Assembly (NCBI GenBank): GCA_038503035.1
Contig: JAVSML010020793.1
Span: 1 to 64,000 of the forward strand
Length of the DNA: 64,000 nucleotides
Origin: Crocodylus rhombifer
Taxonomy: Eukaryota; Chordata; Crocodylia; Crocodylidae
Reading direction: 5' to 3'
Shown here: one piece after another, positions 1 through 10,021 of the stretch
Layout: every line of letters begins with the position of its first letter
Position numbering within the stretch: the stretch's first letter is position 1
Notes under the pieces: generated by a model
What the model was told of the DNA's origin: nothing
The model's input: the letters and a program-made list of their open reading frames with translations, nothing else
Databases searched by the model: none
Made by a program: the position numbers and the translations under genes

Positions 1-880
1 CGTGGGATATTACTCAAAGGTTCTAGATCCAGTTGCACTCGGGTGGCCAGCCTATCTTCGGGCTGTGGCAGCCACAGCAGTGGTTGTTGAAGAAGCCCAG
101 AAGATAGTCATGGGTGCGGATATGGAAATACACACCCCACATGGAGTTCCCCAGATTCTAGGGACTGAGGGAGGAAAGTTTCTCAACCCCTCCAGACAAT
201 CACGGTATGAGATATTTTTGCTCTCTAATCCAGGACTTACTTTCAAACATACTACAGCCTTGAACCCTGCAACCTTGCTGCCGGAGCCAGGGCAACCGAC
301 GCATGACTGCCTTGAGGTCCTGAATCAAACCACACAGGTGCGGCCTGATCTTGCTGAGGACCCAATTGAAGACCCAGATGCTGAATACTTCATAGATGGC
401 TCCAGCTCTGTCATCGATGGAAAAAGACGAACAGGATGTGCAGTGGTAACCTTGGATAAGGTAGTATGGAGGGAGTCATTGCCGAGCTCATGGTTGGCAC
501 AGGCCGCGGAACTCACTGCGCTCACCTGAGCATTACAGCTGGGGACAGACCAGCGGGTTAATGTATACACTGATTCTCGCTATGCTTTTTCTACGGTCCA
601 TGCGCACGGACTATTGTGGAAAGAAAAAGGTTTCATTACGGCTTCTGGGAATAAAATTGCTAACGGCCCTCAGATTATCAAGCTACTAGAGGCACTCCAC
701 CAGCCTAAAGAGGTAGCAGTCATTCATGTGTGGGCCCATGGGAAGGCTGCTGAGGAAAAGCATAAGCTTGGAAATGCAAAGGCTGATGCAGCAGCAAAGG
801 AAGCCGCATTTATTGGTGGAGAAGCGGAGGAAATATCCAGGCAGGCCTTGTCCCATGCCATATGGCCATATGTCCAGGAT
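1..880 (+). pseudogene. Endogenous retrovirus pol: RT end, connection and RNase H (partial, one stop)
   Basis: The frame is open from the left edge and shows the C-terminal end of reverse transcriptase, a connection region, then RNase H. RNase H starts near 385 (EYFIDGSSS, first catalytic Asp), continues with the Glu of QAAELTAL near 512, the Asp of VYTDSRYA near 565 and the Asp of GNAKADAAAKEA near 785. RNase H degrades the RNA strand of the RNA/DNA hybrid during reverse transcription. A single in-frame TGA at 527-529 interrupts the domain between the second and third catalytic residues. The frame is the same on both sides, so there is no indel. Layout resembles gammaretrovirus-like pol. The polymerase core, protease and gag must lie left of the window. 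Confidence 0.85.
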
Positions 881-2125
881 TTAGTCCTGCAGTATTCCCC
901 TGAAGAAGATAAATTTGCACAGAAAGCTTGTGCAAAAAAGAACTCCCAGGGGTGGTGGATAGTACCGGGAGGAAAGGTCATGATACCCAGGCCATTGCTT
1001 CGGGAGGTGCTGCAACAGCTCCATGCAAGAACCCGTATGGGAGGCTTGGCTATGGGTGATCTAGTGATCCGCCAAGCAGTAGCCCCAGGGCTATATGTAG
1101 AAGCTCAGCGTATTGCTACCAGGTGCATCACATGCCAGAAAGTAAACCCTCAAAGGAAACCCCCTGTGCCAATGGGAGGTAGACTCTGGACAGCGTACCC
1201 TGGACAAGCATGGCAGATTGATTTTGCCGAGCTCCCACGGTCCGGACATCATGGGTTTTTACTTGTCATGGTAGACCAGCTCTCTGGTTGGGTCGAGGCG
1301 TGGCCCACCAGGACTGCCACTGCGGCTACAGTAGTGAAGTATTTGTTGCAGGAGATCATTCCCTGGTATTCTCTGCCTGAATCCATTGAGTCGGCTCAAG
1401 GACAACACTTTGTGGGAAAGGTAGTTCAAGAAGTCGCACAAGCTCTCAAGATCACTTGGAAACTACACACACCATGGAGACCACAGAGTTCAGGACAAGT
1501 GGAACGCATGAATAGGACCTTAAAGACTCTACTCACCAAAATCTGTATTGAAGCACAGTTTAAGTGGCCTCAAGCATTGCCGCTAGCTCTTACTTGCATT
1601 CAAAACACTCCCCGATGGGGCATTAAATTAACCCCATATGAAATTATGTGTGGCAAGCCCCCTCGAGTCTTACCCCCTGGGATGCAAGAAAATGTAACTT
1701 TTGAATTAGGTAATAGCGAGCTTCATATGTACATTATTGCTTTGCAGTCTGTCTTGTCTTCTCTTCACAGGTATGCAGCCTCCTTTCAGCGTCTGCCTTT
1801 AGACGTACCGGTACATAACTTCTGCCTGGGAGACTGGGTCTTGGTGCAGCAGTGGAAAAAGGAACCTTTGACTGAGAGGTGGAGTGGCCCTTTCCAGGTA
1901 CTTCTAACAACCCACACCACTGTAAAGATTGCTGGCCATGACCGTTGGATACACCATACCCGTGTGAAACGACATCCACGAGCGTCAGAGGACACCAACT
2001 CCCAGGATGAACTCACTCCGGAAGCTGAGTCGTCCTCGGAACAAGAAGCCAGCAAGTGGAGCTGTGAACCTACTGGTGATCTCCAAGTGCGCCTGAGACG
2101 GCTTAATCAAAGTTCAGAAAATTAG
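881..2125 (+). pseudogene. Endogenous retrovirus integrase (C-terminal part of pol), catalytically altered
   Basis: This continues the pol frame without interruption to the stop at 2123-2125. The N-terminal zinc-binding region is near 1000-1140: the Cys pair (CITCQ) is present, but only one His is clear, in LHARTRMG, where the other expected His is not seen. In the catalytic core the first Asp is in WQIDFAE near 1210 and the Glu is in SSGQVERMN near 1495. The site where the second catalytic Asp belongs reads SAQGQHF (near 1392), with Ala, so strand transfer activity is not expected. The C-terminal part has the WSGPFQV signature (near 1880), a GPY/F-type module typical of gammaretrovirus-like integrases. 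The frame ends 56 bases before the env start. Confidence 0.85.
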
Positions 2126-2181
2126 ACAAGAAAGTAAAAAGAAAAAGTTTAGGCTGTATTTGATCTCAAGAAAGGGAGAAT

Positions 2182-3900
2182 ATGGTGGGAATCTTAATAT
2201 GCTTTGTTGTTATCTATGTAGTAAGAGAAGCAGGATTGAGCAGCCTTAGCCGCCAGCCTATATCCCCGCTTCCCCCAATTGCTCCCCCAGGGACAAATTT
2301 GTATGTTGACATGATGGAAAGAATTGCAGGTACCTTCAATCTTACCAACTTCTGGGCCTGTGGGGGACTCCGAGAGGCCGGAGAACAGTGGCCTTGGAGG
2401 GCTTTTCCTTTGGCCCCAAAATGGTTGGTAAGTGATAAGGCAGATGTTAAGAGTACTAGTCAAGAATGGGATGAGAACCGCAGCTGGGATCTTTCCCAAG
2501 TGGCATTAGGAGAGTACTGTATTAGCAATAATGGTACAGGGAGGAGTTTGGGACATAGCCAGTGCACATGGACATTGAAATGGGTCCAAACATCCACTAC
2601 CTGTTATGCCCTTAATTGCAGCAAGTATGCAGGTCAATGGAATTCTACTGCTGTTAAGCTCCCAAACTCCACGTGGATGAAATGTAACCCATCCACTCCA
2701 CAATCATCCCCGTATGATGAAGACACCTGCTTCAAAAAGGTCAGAAGGGCAAGAGTATCACATTTCGATCCTAACATTACAAAATGTCAGGCATATAATG
2801 AGACCCGAAGTGAACGATTCATACCTTACTTCTATAATTGGCAATGGGCGCACCCGAATGGCACGATGGCGTGGTTTAATAGATATTGAAGTGCCTCAAA
2901 TGACACAAATGAAATAACCGAGTGCGAGTATAGGGATAAAGATGGCGTATGGAGATGTCAGCTTAAACCGAGTGACCATTACACCGGCCCTTTAGGGCAT
3001 AGGGACAACAAATACTATCCCCCTCTTTTCTGGTGGAACCGTGACCCCCTGGCCTTGGGAGGGGAGAACAGGGCCTTAAAAGGACATTATTGGATTTGCG
3101 GCAGGCAAGCCTATACAGTACTGCCACAAAAGTGCTATATTGGGGTAATTGTACCAGCTTTCTTTTTGCTACCATCTGAGGTTGGAAATAAGTTGGGAGT
3201 CTCTTTGTATGATGATTGGAAAAGGACCAAGAGAAGTACTGATGTAAGTTTGACATGGGGTGGCTCCCAAAAGTGGAAGGAGGATGAGTGGCCCCCTCAA
3301 AGGATTATTGAGTATTATGGCCCAGCTACATGGGCTAATGATGGGAGTTGGGGATACCGGACACCAATATACATGCTAAATAGAATCATTAGGTTGCAGG
3401 CAGTCTTGGAAATAATTACTAACCAAACTGCCACTGCTCTCGAGTTACTGGTCCGACAGAGTTCTCAGATGAGAGAAGCCATATACCAAAATCGAATGGC
3501 CTTAGACTATTTACTCGCAGAGGATGGCGGAGTCTGTGGAAAGTTCAACCTTTCTAATTGTTGTCTCCAAATAGATGATAACGGTAAAGCAGTCTTAGAG
3601 ATTGCCAAAGAGATTAGGAAAATAGCCCATGTACCAATACAAATGTGGGAAAACACATGGGATAAAGACTGGTGGTCTAATCTACTTGGAGGACCCTGGT
3701 GGAAGAAAGTAGGTTTTGTATTTTTGTGTGCTCTGACTGGTTTGATTTTTATTCCTTGCCTTACTCCCTGTCTCACTAGATTGATAACCACCACAGTTGA
3801 AGGGATGCAAGTTGCAGCAGTCCCCCTCAAAGCACAGACTGTAGCAAAAGTCATGGTACTCAGAAAAATTCCTCATAATTATCTTGATCTGCCTAAATGA
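2182..3900 (+). pseudogene. env: Endogenous retrovirus env (SU and TM), one in-frame stop
   Basis: This frame of 573 codons starts at an ATG followed by a hydrophobic signal-like stretch. A single in-frame TGA at 2887-2889 breaks it, with the same frame before and after. The surface subunit (to 3234) is rich in Cys and N-glycosylation sites. It ends in the furin-type motif KRTKR at 3220-3234. The transmembrane subunit has a heptad-repeat helix near 3380-3500, an immunosuppressive-domain-like stretch ([12 protein letters not shown]) near 3487-3522, and a Cys-X7-Cys-Cys loop near 3534-3563. A hydrophobic anchor follows near 3710-3770, then a cytoplasmic tail. Env would mediate receptor binding and membrane fusion. 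The Cys loop is one residue longer than the usual gammaretroviral CX6CC. The stop should prevent full-length product. Confidence 0.88.
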
Positions 3901-3923
3901 GAATGGGGAGCAGAAAGCATCTT

Positions 3924-3936
3924 GAGCGGGGAATAT
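3924..3936 (+). promoter_or_regulatory. Candidate polypurine tract of the retrovirus
   Basis: The purine-rich stretch gagcggggaat sits directly before a TG dinucleotide that could start the 3' LTR. Polypurine tracts prime plus-strand DNA synthesis. A second G-rich tract at about 4133-4145 is an alternative, which would put the LTR start later. Confidence 0.45.
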
Positions 3937-4506
3937 TGTTAGAAATGGAGTATTGTTAGAAATGCACAGCTTGCATCTTGCACTTGATAAGAAAGAAACA
4001 CTGCCAAGGACTTTTTTCCTTGCCCAGCCTTGCCACAGCTCTTCTTATACTAAATCGCAGACTCTCCCCCAGCTTCTCCCTAGCCTTTCTCATGCAGATT
4101 ACAGAAGCTGGAATTCAACTGACTGTGTCCTTGAAAGGGGGGAGTTTAAACTCTTGGTGACCTATAGTAGTCTCTGAGCATGCTCAATTAGCTGATGCAT
4201 ATTTACCTCTCTGCCCTGCATACTTAAGTAGTTAATTATAATATACATGCGATATAGGTAGTGATGTAACCACATGTATGCTTGTATGAAATGGAAATGA
4301 GCTGTAAGAGTTCCTGTTTCTGCACACGTGCCCAGGAGGAAAAAGATAAATACAGCCTGCAAAAATTCCTTGGTGGATTCAGAGTAATCTGAGTTTTTGA
4401 CTCTGCTCCGACCCTATTTGCAAATACACCTTTTGTGCCATCTAATGTATGTGTGTCTGTGATACTTTGCGAGCCTCCAAGAAACGGACCGCAATTTTTT
4501 GCATCA
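3937..4506 (+). mobile_element. 3' LTR of the endogenous retrovirus
   Basis: The interval runs from a TG after the purine tract to a CA just before recognisable CR1 sequence. It is AT-rich and non-coding. A short direct repeat at the left end (tgttagaaatg at 3937 and 3954) and a TATA-like gataaata near 4344 fit a U3 promoter. The length of about 570 bases is usual for an LTR. The 5' LTR is outside the window, so the ends could not be confirmed by comparison. CR1 coding sequence begins within a few bases of the right end. Confidence 0.6.
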
Positions 4507-4910
4507 ATAGGCTGAGAGACATGGGACTTTAGCCTGGAAAAGCATAGGCTCAGGGGTGATCTGATGGCCACCTATAAGTTTATCAGAGGTGACCACCAGG
4601 ATCTGGGGGAACATTTGTTCACCAGAGTGCCCCAAGGGATGACTAGGTCAAACGGTCACAAACTCCTGCAAGACCGTTTCAGGCTGGACATAAGGAAGAA
4701 TTTCTTTACTGTCCGAGCCCTCAAGGTCTGGAACAGTCTGCCAGCAGAGGTGGTTCAAGCACCTACATTGAACACCTTCAAGAGTAAATTGGATGCTTAT
4801 CTTGCTGGGATCCTATGACCCCAGCTGACTTTCTGCCCTTTGGGCAGGGGGCTGGACTCGATGATCTCCCGAGGTCCCTTCCAGCCCTGATGTCTATGAA
4901 ATCTGTGAAA
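4507..4910 (+). mobile_element. CR1 LINE, 3' fragment
   Basis: Translation gives the extreme C-terminus of CR1 ORF2, including RLRGDLMATYKFIRGDHQD, HKLLQDRFRLDIRKNFFTV and a stop at 4816-4818. The conserved CR1 3' UTR follows (gggctggactcgatgatct, then cccttccagccctgatg). It ends in degenerate 8-base units (tctatgaa, atctgtga). It shares its subfamily features (ending LAGIL) with the minus-strand copy at 11936-12715. It begins exactly at the end of the retroviral LTR, suggesting that the provirus was inserted into this CR1. Confidence 0.9.
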
Positions 4911-5341
4911 TCCCCATCCAGGCCCAGCCTCATCCATGCACTCGGGAGCTAGGGGCAGTGGGGAGAGTAAGGACACAGGCACACCTGTGTCTTGCACACA
5001 CGTGTGCCCCCTTACCTGACCTGGAGCGGAGGTGAGAGCAGCAGAGGCGAGTGGAGCAGCAGCGGGGGCAGCAGCAGCTGATCCCCCTAAGGTAAGTGGG
5101 GCAGAGGGGCCGGCGCAGCTGAGCCGGATCCAGAGGGGAAGCCCCCCGGATCCCTCTTAGCTGAGCCGGTAGGGAGCCGTGCTCCTGAGCCGCGCGAACA
5201 GATTGTGCAAGCGGGTGTGGTCTGTAAGAGCGCACCAGCATTTGCGCCGGTGTTTGCGCCGGAGGGGGAGCAGGAGGGGCCGAGAGACCAACTCTTGTTA
5301 GCGCGGGCCAGAGGACCCGAACTCAGCTAGGAACTCCTACG

Positions 5342-6401
5342 ATGGTGTCGACACGGAGTGCTGCCAGGGCCCCTGCCCAGGGGGGTGCGGCCTTCCTGGG
5401 GCTTGTCTGAGGCCTCCACCCAGACGGAGCCCACGGGGGGGCTGGCATCCCCCAACCCCCTGGCCTGCGGGAGCCGCCCAGCAAGGCCTGGGGGGGCAGG
5501 GACTGGGGACCCCCACACCTGTCCTGCAGCTGCCTGCCTTAGGGCCCTGGAGGTGCAGGTGAGGGAGCTCCAGGAGGAGGTTAGCAGGCTGAGGGGAATC
5601 AGGGAGGCAGAGGAAGAAATTGACAGCTATTTTCTTTCCCTGCAGGGTTGTACGACCAAGGAGGATGCACCTCAAGATGAGCCCTCCACTGCTAAGTGGC
5701 AGACGGTCACCTCCCGTGCCAGGGCTGCTCGAGACACGGCAGCACCAGTTCCTACAGTCTGGCTGGAGAACAGGTATGAAGCTCTGGCAGCCCTGGAGAA
5801 GGATGGAGAGGACGAAACCGGAGAGGAGGCAACTCCATGCACACCGCGTCCTGTGCAAGCCGAAGGAGACAAGAAAGCCAGGAGGAAGAAGTGTCACGTG
5901 ATCATCATTGGTGACTCCATCTTGAGAGGTACGGAGGGCCCCATCTGTCGCTGGGACCCCTTGGCATGCGAGGTATACTGCCTACCTGGAGCGAGGATTC
6001 AGGACATGAAAGGGATGCTCCAGACCGTAATCCAGCCCACCGATTATTACCCCATGGTCCTAGTCCATGTGGGTACTAACGATGCAGCCAGGAGGAGCCC
6101 TGATTGCCTGATGGAAGACTACCATGCTCTGGGGTGCGTGCTGAAGGAGATGGGCGCACAGGTGGTTTTCTCTTCTATCCTGCCAGTGAGTGGACGAGGC
6201 AGATGGCATGAAACGTGCATCGTGGAGACCAACTGGCGGCTACAGAAATGGTGCTTCAAGGAGGGCTTTGGCTTCCTCAGCCATGACCGGCACATCATAA
6301 CGAGAGACATGCTGGGATGGTACAGGCTCCACCTTTCCCCTAAAGGTAAGCGTGTGTTCTCTTCTAGGTTGGCGGTCCTCCTCCGGTGGGCTTTAAACTA
6401 G
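5342..6401 (+). CDS. CR1 ORF1: coiled coil plus SGNH-type esterase domain (frameshift near start)
   Basis: The likely ATG is at 5342. After about 13 codons a run of six G (5380-5385) is where the reading shifts into the long frame that stops at 6399-6401. Domains in order: a Pro/Gly-rich start; a Glu/Leu-rich predicted coiled coil (LEVQVRELQEEVSRLRG) near 5545-5600; an acidic linker; and an SGNH-hydrolase fold from about 5895. The fold shows IIIGDSILRG (nucleophile Ser), VHVGTNDA (block III) and LHLSPKGKR (C-terminal His block). CR1-clade ORF1 proteins with an esterase domain are known; they bind RNA and assemble with the LINE RNA. The end overlaps the start of ORF2. Confidence 0.8.
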
Positions 6402-7768
6402 GCTCGTCGGGGGAAGGGGAAGATGAGGGCAGAGGAAATAGCACACTGCCAGACCAAACAGCACCCACAAATACAGCCCAGCCCAGCCCAACGAGCAAAG
6501 CAATCAAACAGGTAAGAGAGAGGGACCAGGGTAAAGCTGGGACTAGGGGATCAGTACACACACCCACAGGAGGCCTCAAATGCCTCTACACAAACGCTCG
6601 TAGTATGGGCAACAAGCAGGAGGAACTCACCCTCCTGCTGGCTGACACCAGCCCGGACATAGTGGGGATTACAGAAACGAGGTGGGACGAAACGCATGAT
6701 TGGGCAGTCAATGTCAAGGGCTATAGGCTGTACAGGAGGGACAGGATAGGAAAGAGAGGTGGGGGCATGGCGCTCTATATTAAGGAGGAATACACATCCT
6801 CGTTAATTAGCAAAGAGTCAGGGAAGGGGCACTCTGAAGTGCTTTGGGTTAGAGTACAAGGCAGTCGAGGGGAAAGGGACTTAACAGTGGGAGTCTACTA
6901 CAGACCTCCCAACCAGGGAGAAGAGCTTGACCAGGAATTCTTGGGTCAGCTCACAGAGGTAGTGAAGGCTAAGGATGTGGTTGTCATGGGGGACCTGAAT
7001 TTCCCGGACATCTGCTGGGAAGAGCAGTCAGCCAGGTCTGAACGCTCACGTAGGTTCTTGGCCAGAGTACAGGACCTCCATCTAACCCAGGAGGTGCACA
7101 GCCCCACCAGGGGAGACATCTTGTTGGACCTAGTGCTGGCCACGGGTGATGACATGCTGAGGGGGCTGCGGGTGCTAGACCACCTGGGCAACAGCGATCA
7201 TCGCCTGCTGGAATTCACCATCCAGCGCAAGGTGGCAAAGGCATGCAGTAAGGCAGCGGCCCTAGATTTTAGGAGGGCAGACTTCAACGAGCTAAGGAGG
7301 ATAGTTGGAGAAGCGCTGAGGTCCCGGAGGGGAGGGGAGCCAGGTGTCCAAGGAGAGTGGTCGCTCCTTAAGGAGACGATCCTCCAAGCCCAAAGGAAGG
7401 TAATCCTAACGAGGATCAAAGGGAGCAGGAGAGCACACAAGCCCCCATGGCTCACCAAAAGCATCTGGGAATGTCTTCTTGCTAAAAAGGAGGCTTACAC
7501 CCAATGGAAAGAAGGGGTCATCACCAGGGAGGACTATTCTGTAGTTGCTCGGGGATGTAGGGGGGTAGTTAGGAAGGCCAAGGCAGAGATGGAACTGGGG
7601 CTAGCTTCCCAGATTAAGGACAATAAGAAGTCCTTTTTTAAATACATAGGGGGTAAAAAGAAGGTCCCGGGTAATGTGGGGCCCTTGCAGGACGCCATGG
7701 GAAACTTGGTCGTCACACCAGACGGCAAAGCTAACATGTTTAACGATTTCATGCCTCCGTCCTCCTAA
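6386..7768 (+). CDS. CR1 ORF2, endonuclease part (frameshifted at its end)
   Basis: The N-terminal part of ORF2 is an apurinic-like endonuclease that nicks target DNA for target-primed reverse transcription. Visible motifs: LYTNARS near 6586 (Asn), ITETRWDE near 6668 (Glu), VGVYYRPP near 6889, VMGDLNFPD near 6985 (Asp and Asn), and GNSDHRLLEF near 7190 (Asp-His). All catalytic positions seem present. A linker rich in Lys/Arg follows. The frame ends at a stop at 7766-7768, caused by a one-base loss near 7749 compared with the sister copies at 41 kb and 48 kb. The same protein continues in another frame. No clear ATG in good context marks its start; ORF1 and ORF2 overlap. Confidence 0.85.
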   Translation: MGFKLGSSGEGEDEGRGNSTLPDQTAPTNTAQPSPTSKAIKQVRERDQGKAGTRGSVHTPTGGLKCLYTNARSMGNKQEELTLLLADTSPDIVGITETRWDETHDWAVNVKGYRLYRRDRIGKRGGGMALYIKEEYTSSLISKESGKGHSEVLWVRVQGSRGERDLTVGVYYRPPNQGEELDQEFLGQLTEVVKAKDVVVMGDLNFPDICWEEQSARSERSRRFLARVQDLHLTQEVHSPTRGDILLDLVLATGDDMLRGLRVLDHLGNSDHRLLEFTIQRKVAKACSKAAALDFRRADFNELRRIVGEALRSRRGGEPGVQGEWSLLKETILQAQRKVILTRIKGSRRAHKPPWLTKSIWECLLAKKEAYTQWKEGVITREDYSVVARGCRGVVRKAKAEMELGLASQIKDNKKSFFKYIGGKKKVPGNVGPLQDAMGNLVVTPDGKANMFNDFMPPSS

Positions 7769-9341
7769 GTAGGGACCAGAACAGCCACCTCCCTGCTGGG
7801 CCCCCCTCGGGCCCCGGGGGAGGCACACCTGGGCCACGGGTTAGTGAGGATTTAGTTAGGGAGCTTCTGGAGAGGTTGGACGTATTCAAGTCAGCTGGCC
7901 CGGATGATCTCCACCCTAGAGTTCTAAAGGAACTGGCCGGGGTCATTGCAAGTCCCCTGGCACAGCTTTACGAGCACTCGTGGTGCTCTGGTGAGGTACC
8001 GGAGGACTGGAAGAGGGCCAACATGGTCCCCATCTTCAAAAAAGGCAGGAAGGAGGACCCGGGAAACTATAGGCCGGTTAGTCTCACCTTGATCCTAGGC
8101 AAGCTGTTCAAGAAAATTATGCTGGCACACATCCAGGAGGGGCCAGCAGGGGACTGCATGCTTAGGGGCAACCAACATGGATTCATCAGTGGCAAGTCCT
8201 GTCAGACCAACCTGGTGGCCTTTTACGATCAGATCACCAGATCATTAGATGCAGGGATAGCAGTGGATATAATCTTCCTGGACTTCTGGAAGGCTTTTGA
8301 CACTGTCTCTCACCCTGTTCTCATTAAGAAACTGGGGGGCTGTGGTGTAGACACTCACACAGTCAAATGGGTCGCCAACTGGCTGGTGGGCCGCACCCAG
8401 AGGGTGGTAGTGGATGGGTCCTTCTCAACCTGGAAGGATGTGGGCAGTGGGGTTCCGCAGGGCTCGGTCCTCGGGCCCGCACTGTTCAACATCTTCATCA
8501 GTGATTTGGATGAGGGGGTAAGAAGCACCCTGTTCAAATTTGCTGATGACACCAAGATGTGGGGGGACGTGGGCACATTGGAGGGATGCAACAGGCTACA
8601 ATCAGACCTAGACAGGTTACAAGGGTGGGCGGACGAGAATAGGATGGGTTTCAACACAGACAAGTGCAAGGTGATGCACCTCGGGAGGAACAACCAGCAC
8701 CATACCTACAGGTTAGGGAACTCCCCTCTTGTCAGCACAGAGGTGGAAAGGGATCTGGGGGTCATCATTGACTCCAAGATGAACATGGGCTGGCAGTGTG
8801 GAGAGGAAGTAAGGAAGGCCAACTGCACCTTGTCATGCATCCACAGATGCATCTCGAGTAGGTCCAAGGAGGTGGTCCTCCCCCTCTATGCTGCACTGGT
8901 CAGGCCGCAGCTGGAGTATTGCGTCCAGTTCTGGGCGCCACACTTCAAGAGGGATGTGGACAGCATGGAGAGGGTCCAGAGGAGGCCACTTGCATGATCG
9001 GGGGACAACAGGGCAGGCCCTATGAGGAGAGGCTATGGGACCTGAACCTGTTCAGCCTCCAAAAGAGAAGGCTGAGGGTGGATCTTGTGGCCTGTTATAA
9101 ACTAGTCATGGAGGATCAGCAGGCATTGGGGGAGTCACTGTTTCCCCGAGCACCGCCAGGAGTGACCAGGAATAACGGTCACAAGCTGGCAGAGGGTAGG
9201 TTTAGGTTAGATATCAGGAGGCGCTACTTCACAGTCAGGGCGGCTAGGGTCTGGAACCAGCTTCCAAGAGAAGTGGGGCAGGCTCCTACCCTGGGGGTGT
9301 TTAAGAGGAGGTTAGATGAACATCTTGTTGGGGTCATTTGA
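7769..9341 (+). pseudogene. CR1 ORF2, reverse transcriptase part (frameshifts)
   Basis: This continues ORF2 in a shifted frame. Reverse transcriptase motifs: DDLHPRVLKEL near 7903, EDWKRANMVPIFKKG near 8002, [10 protein letters not shown] near 8059, FLDFWKAFDTVSH near 8275 (motif A), [12 protein letters not shown] near 8443 (motif B), and LFKFADDTKMWG near 8530 (motif C, catalytic Asp-Asp intact). A one-base loss near 8985 moves the last 115 codons to a third frame, which ends at 9339-9341. The last part carries the conserved C-terminal basic region (RFRLDIRRRYFTV). The polymerase copies CR1 RNA at the nicked site and also moves SINEs with matching 3' ends. Confidence 0.88.
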
Positions 9342-9432
9342 CCCCAGTATTCTTTCCTGCCATGGCAGGGGGTCGAACTAGATGATCTGCTCAGGTCCCT
9401 TCTGACCCTAGAAACTATGAAACTATGAAACT

Positions 9433-10021
9433 ATGTGTGCATGCCTGTGCTGTCCACCTCAGGCCCCAACTTGAGTCTGGGGAGATTGGCAACCTTGTGG
9501 TGCTCTGGGGTGATGGAGAGATTCAGAGCCAGTTCAAGCGAGGCAGGCAGTTTAACGCCCACATTTATGAGAACCTGTCAGGTGGGATGCAGAAGTGCGG
9601 TCACTCCTGGTTGGTGTGGCAGTGCTGCATCAAGGTCAAAGCCTTGTGGACTCAGTGGGTGGCCCTGACCAACCTCAATCATTAGTTCAGTCTTGCCCAC
9701 AACACCATGCTGTTTGTGTGACAGCTGACCCCGATTTTGAGGTTTTTAGCAGAGGAGGGGCCCTTGGCCACTCAGTGCCCCGCCCCGCCCTGCCCAGCTC
9801 CCCAGCTGCTTAATCTAGTAGCAGCTCAGAAAGCCCTGGCCAGCAGCTGCCTTGGCAGCTGCGTAGCCCCAGACCCCGCCACAAGGAACGGCTGGCCATG
9901 ACACCACTGGCCATCAGCAGTGCCAGGTCCTCCCTGGAGGGAGTGGGGGGCCAGGGATGGTTGGGCATGACTGCCAGAAACTGTTGGCCATAGACACTAG
10001 GCACAGCCAGACACCTTTGAC
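9433..10021. other. Unassigned intergenic sequence
   Basis: About 590 bases between two CR1 copies. I see no splice-framed coding exon, RNA gene or terminal repeat. Short open frames on the plus strand have no recognisable motif. Confidence 0.5.

Larger units (their letters stand above)
4911..9432 (+). mobile_element. Near full-length CR1 LINE
   Basis: A complete CR1 layout: GC-rich 5' UTR (4911-5341), ORF1 (5342-6401), ORF2 with endonuclease and reverse transcriptase (about 6386-9341), and a 3' UTR ending in three tandem copies of gaaactat at about 9408-9431. The 8-base end repeat and absence of a poly(A) tail are CR1 hallmarks. Only a few frameshifts break it (near 5380, 7749 and 8985), so it is young compared with the other copies here. 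Its promoter would be the internal 5' UTR. It starts at the 3' end of another CR1 fragment, so the exact left boundary is uncertain. Confidence 0.88.

Noticed and set aside
527..2889. TGA codons in pol and env as selenocysteine or programmed readthrough
   Set aside because: Neither lies at a known readthrough position for retroviruses, and no downstream structure was seen. Simple mutation is more likely.
2182..3900. Domesticated (syncytin-like) env
   Set aside because: The in-frame stop in the surface subunit argues against a functional full-length protein in this copy, and there is no evidence of expression.
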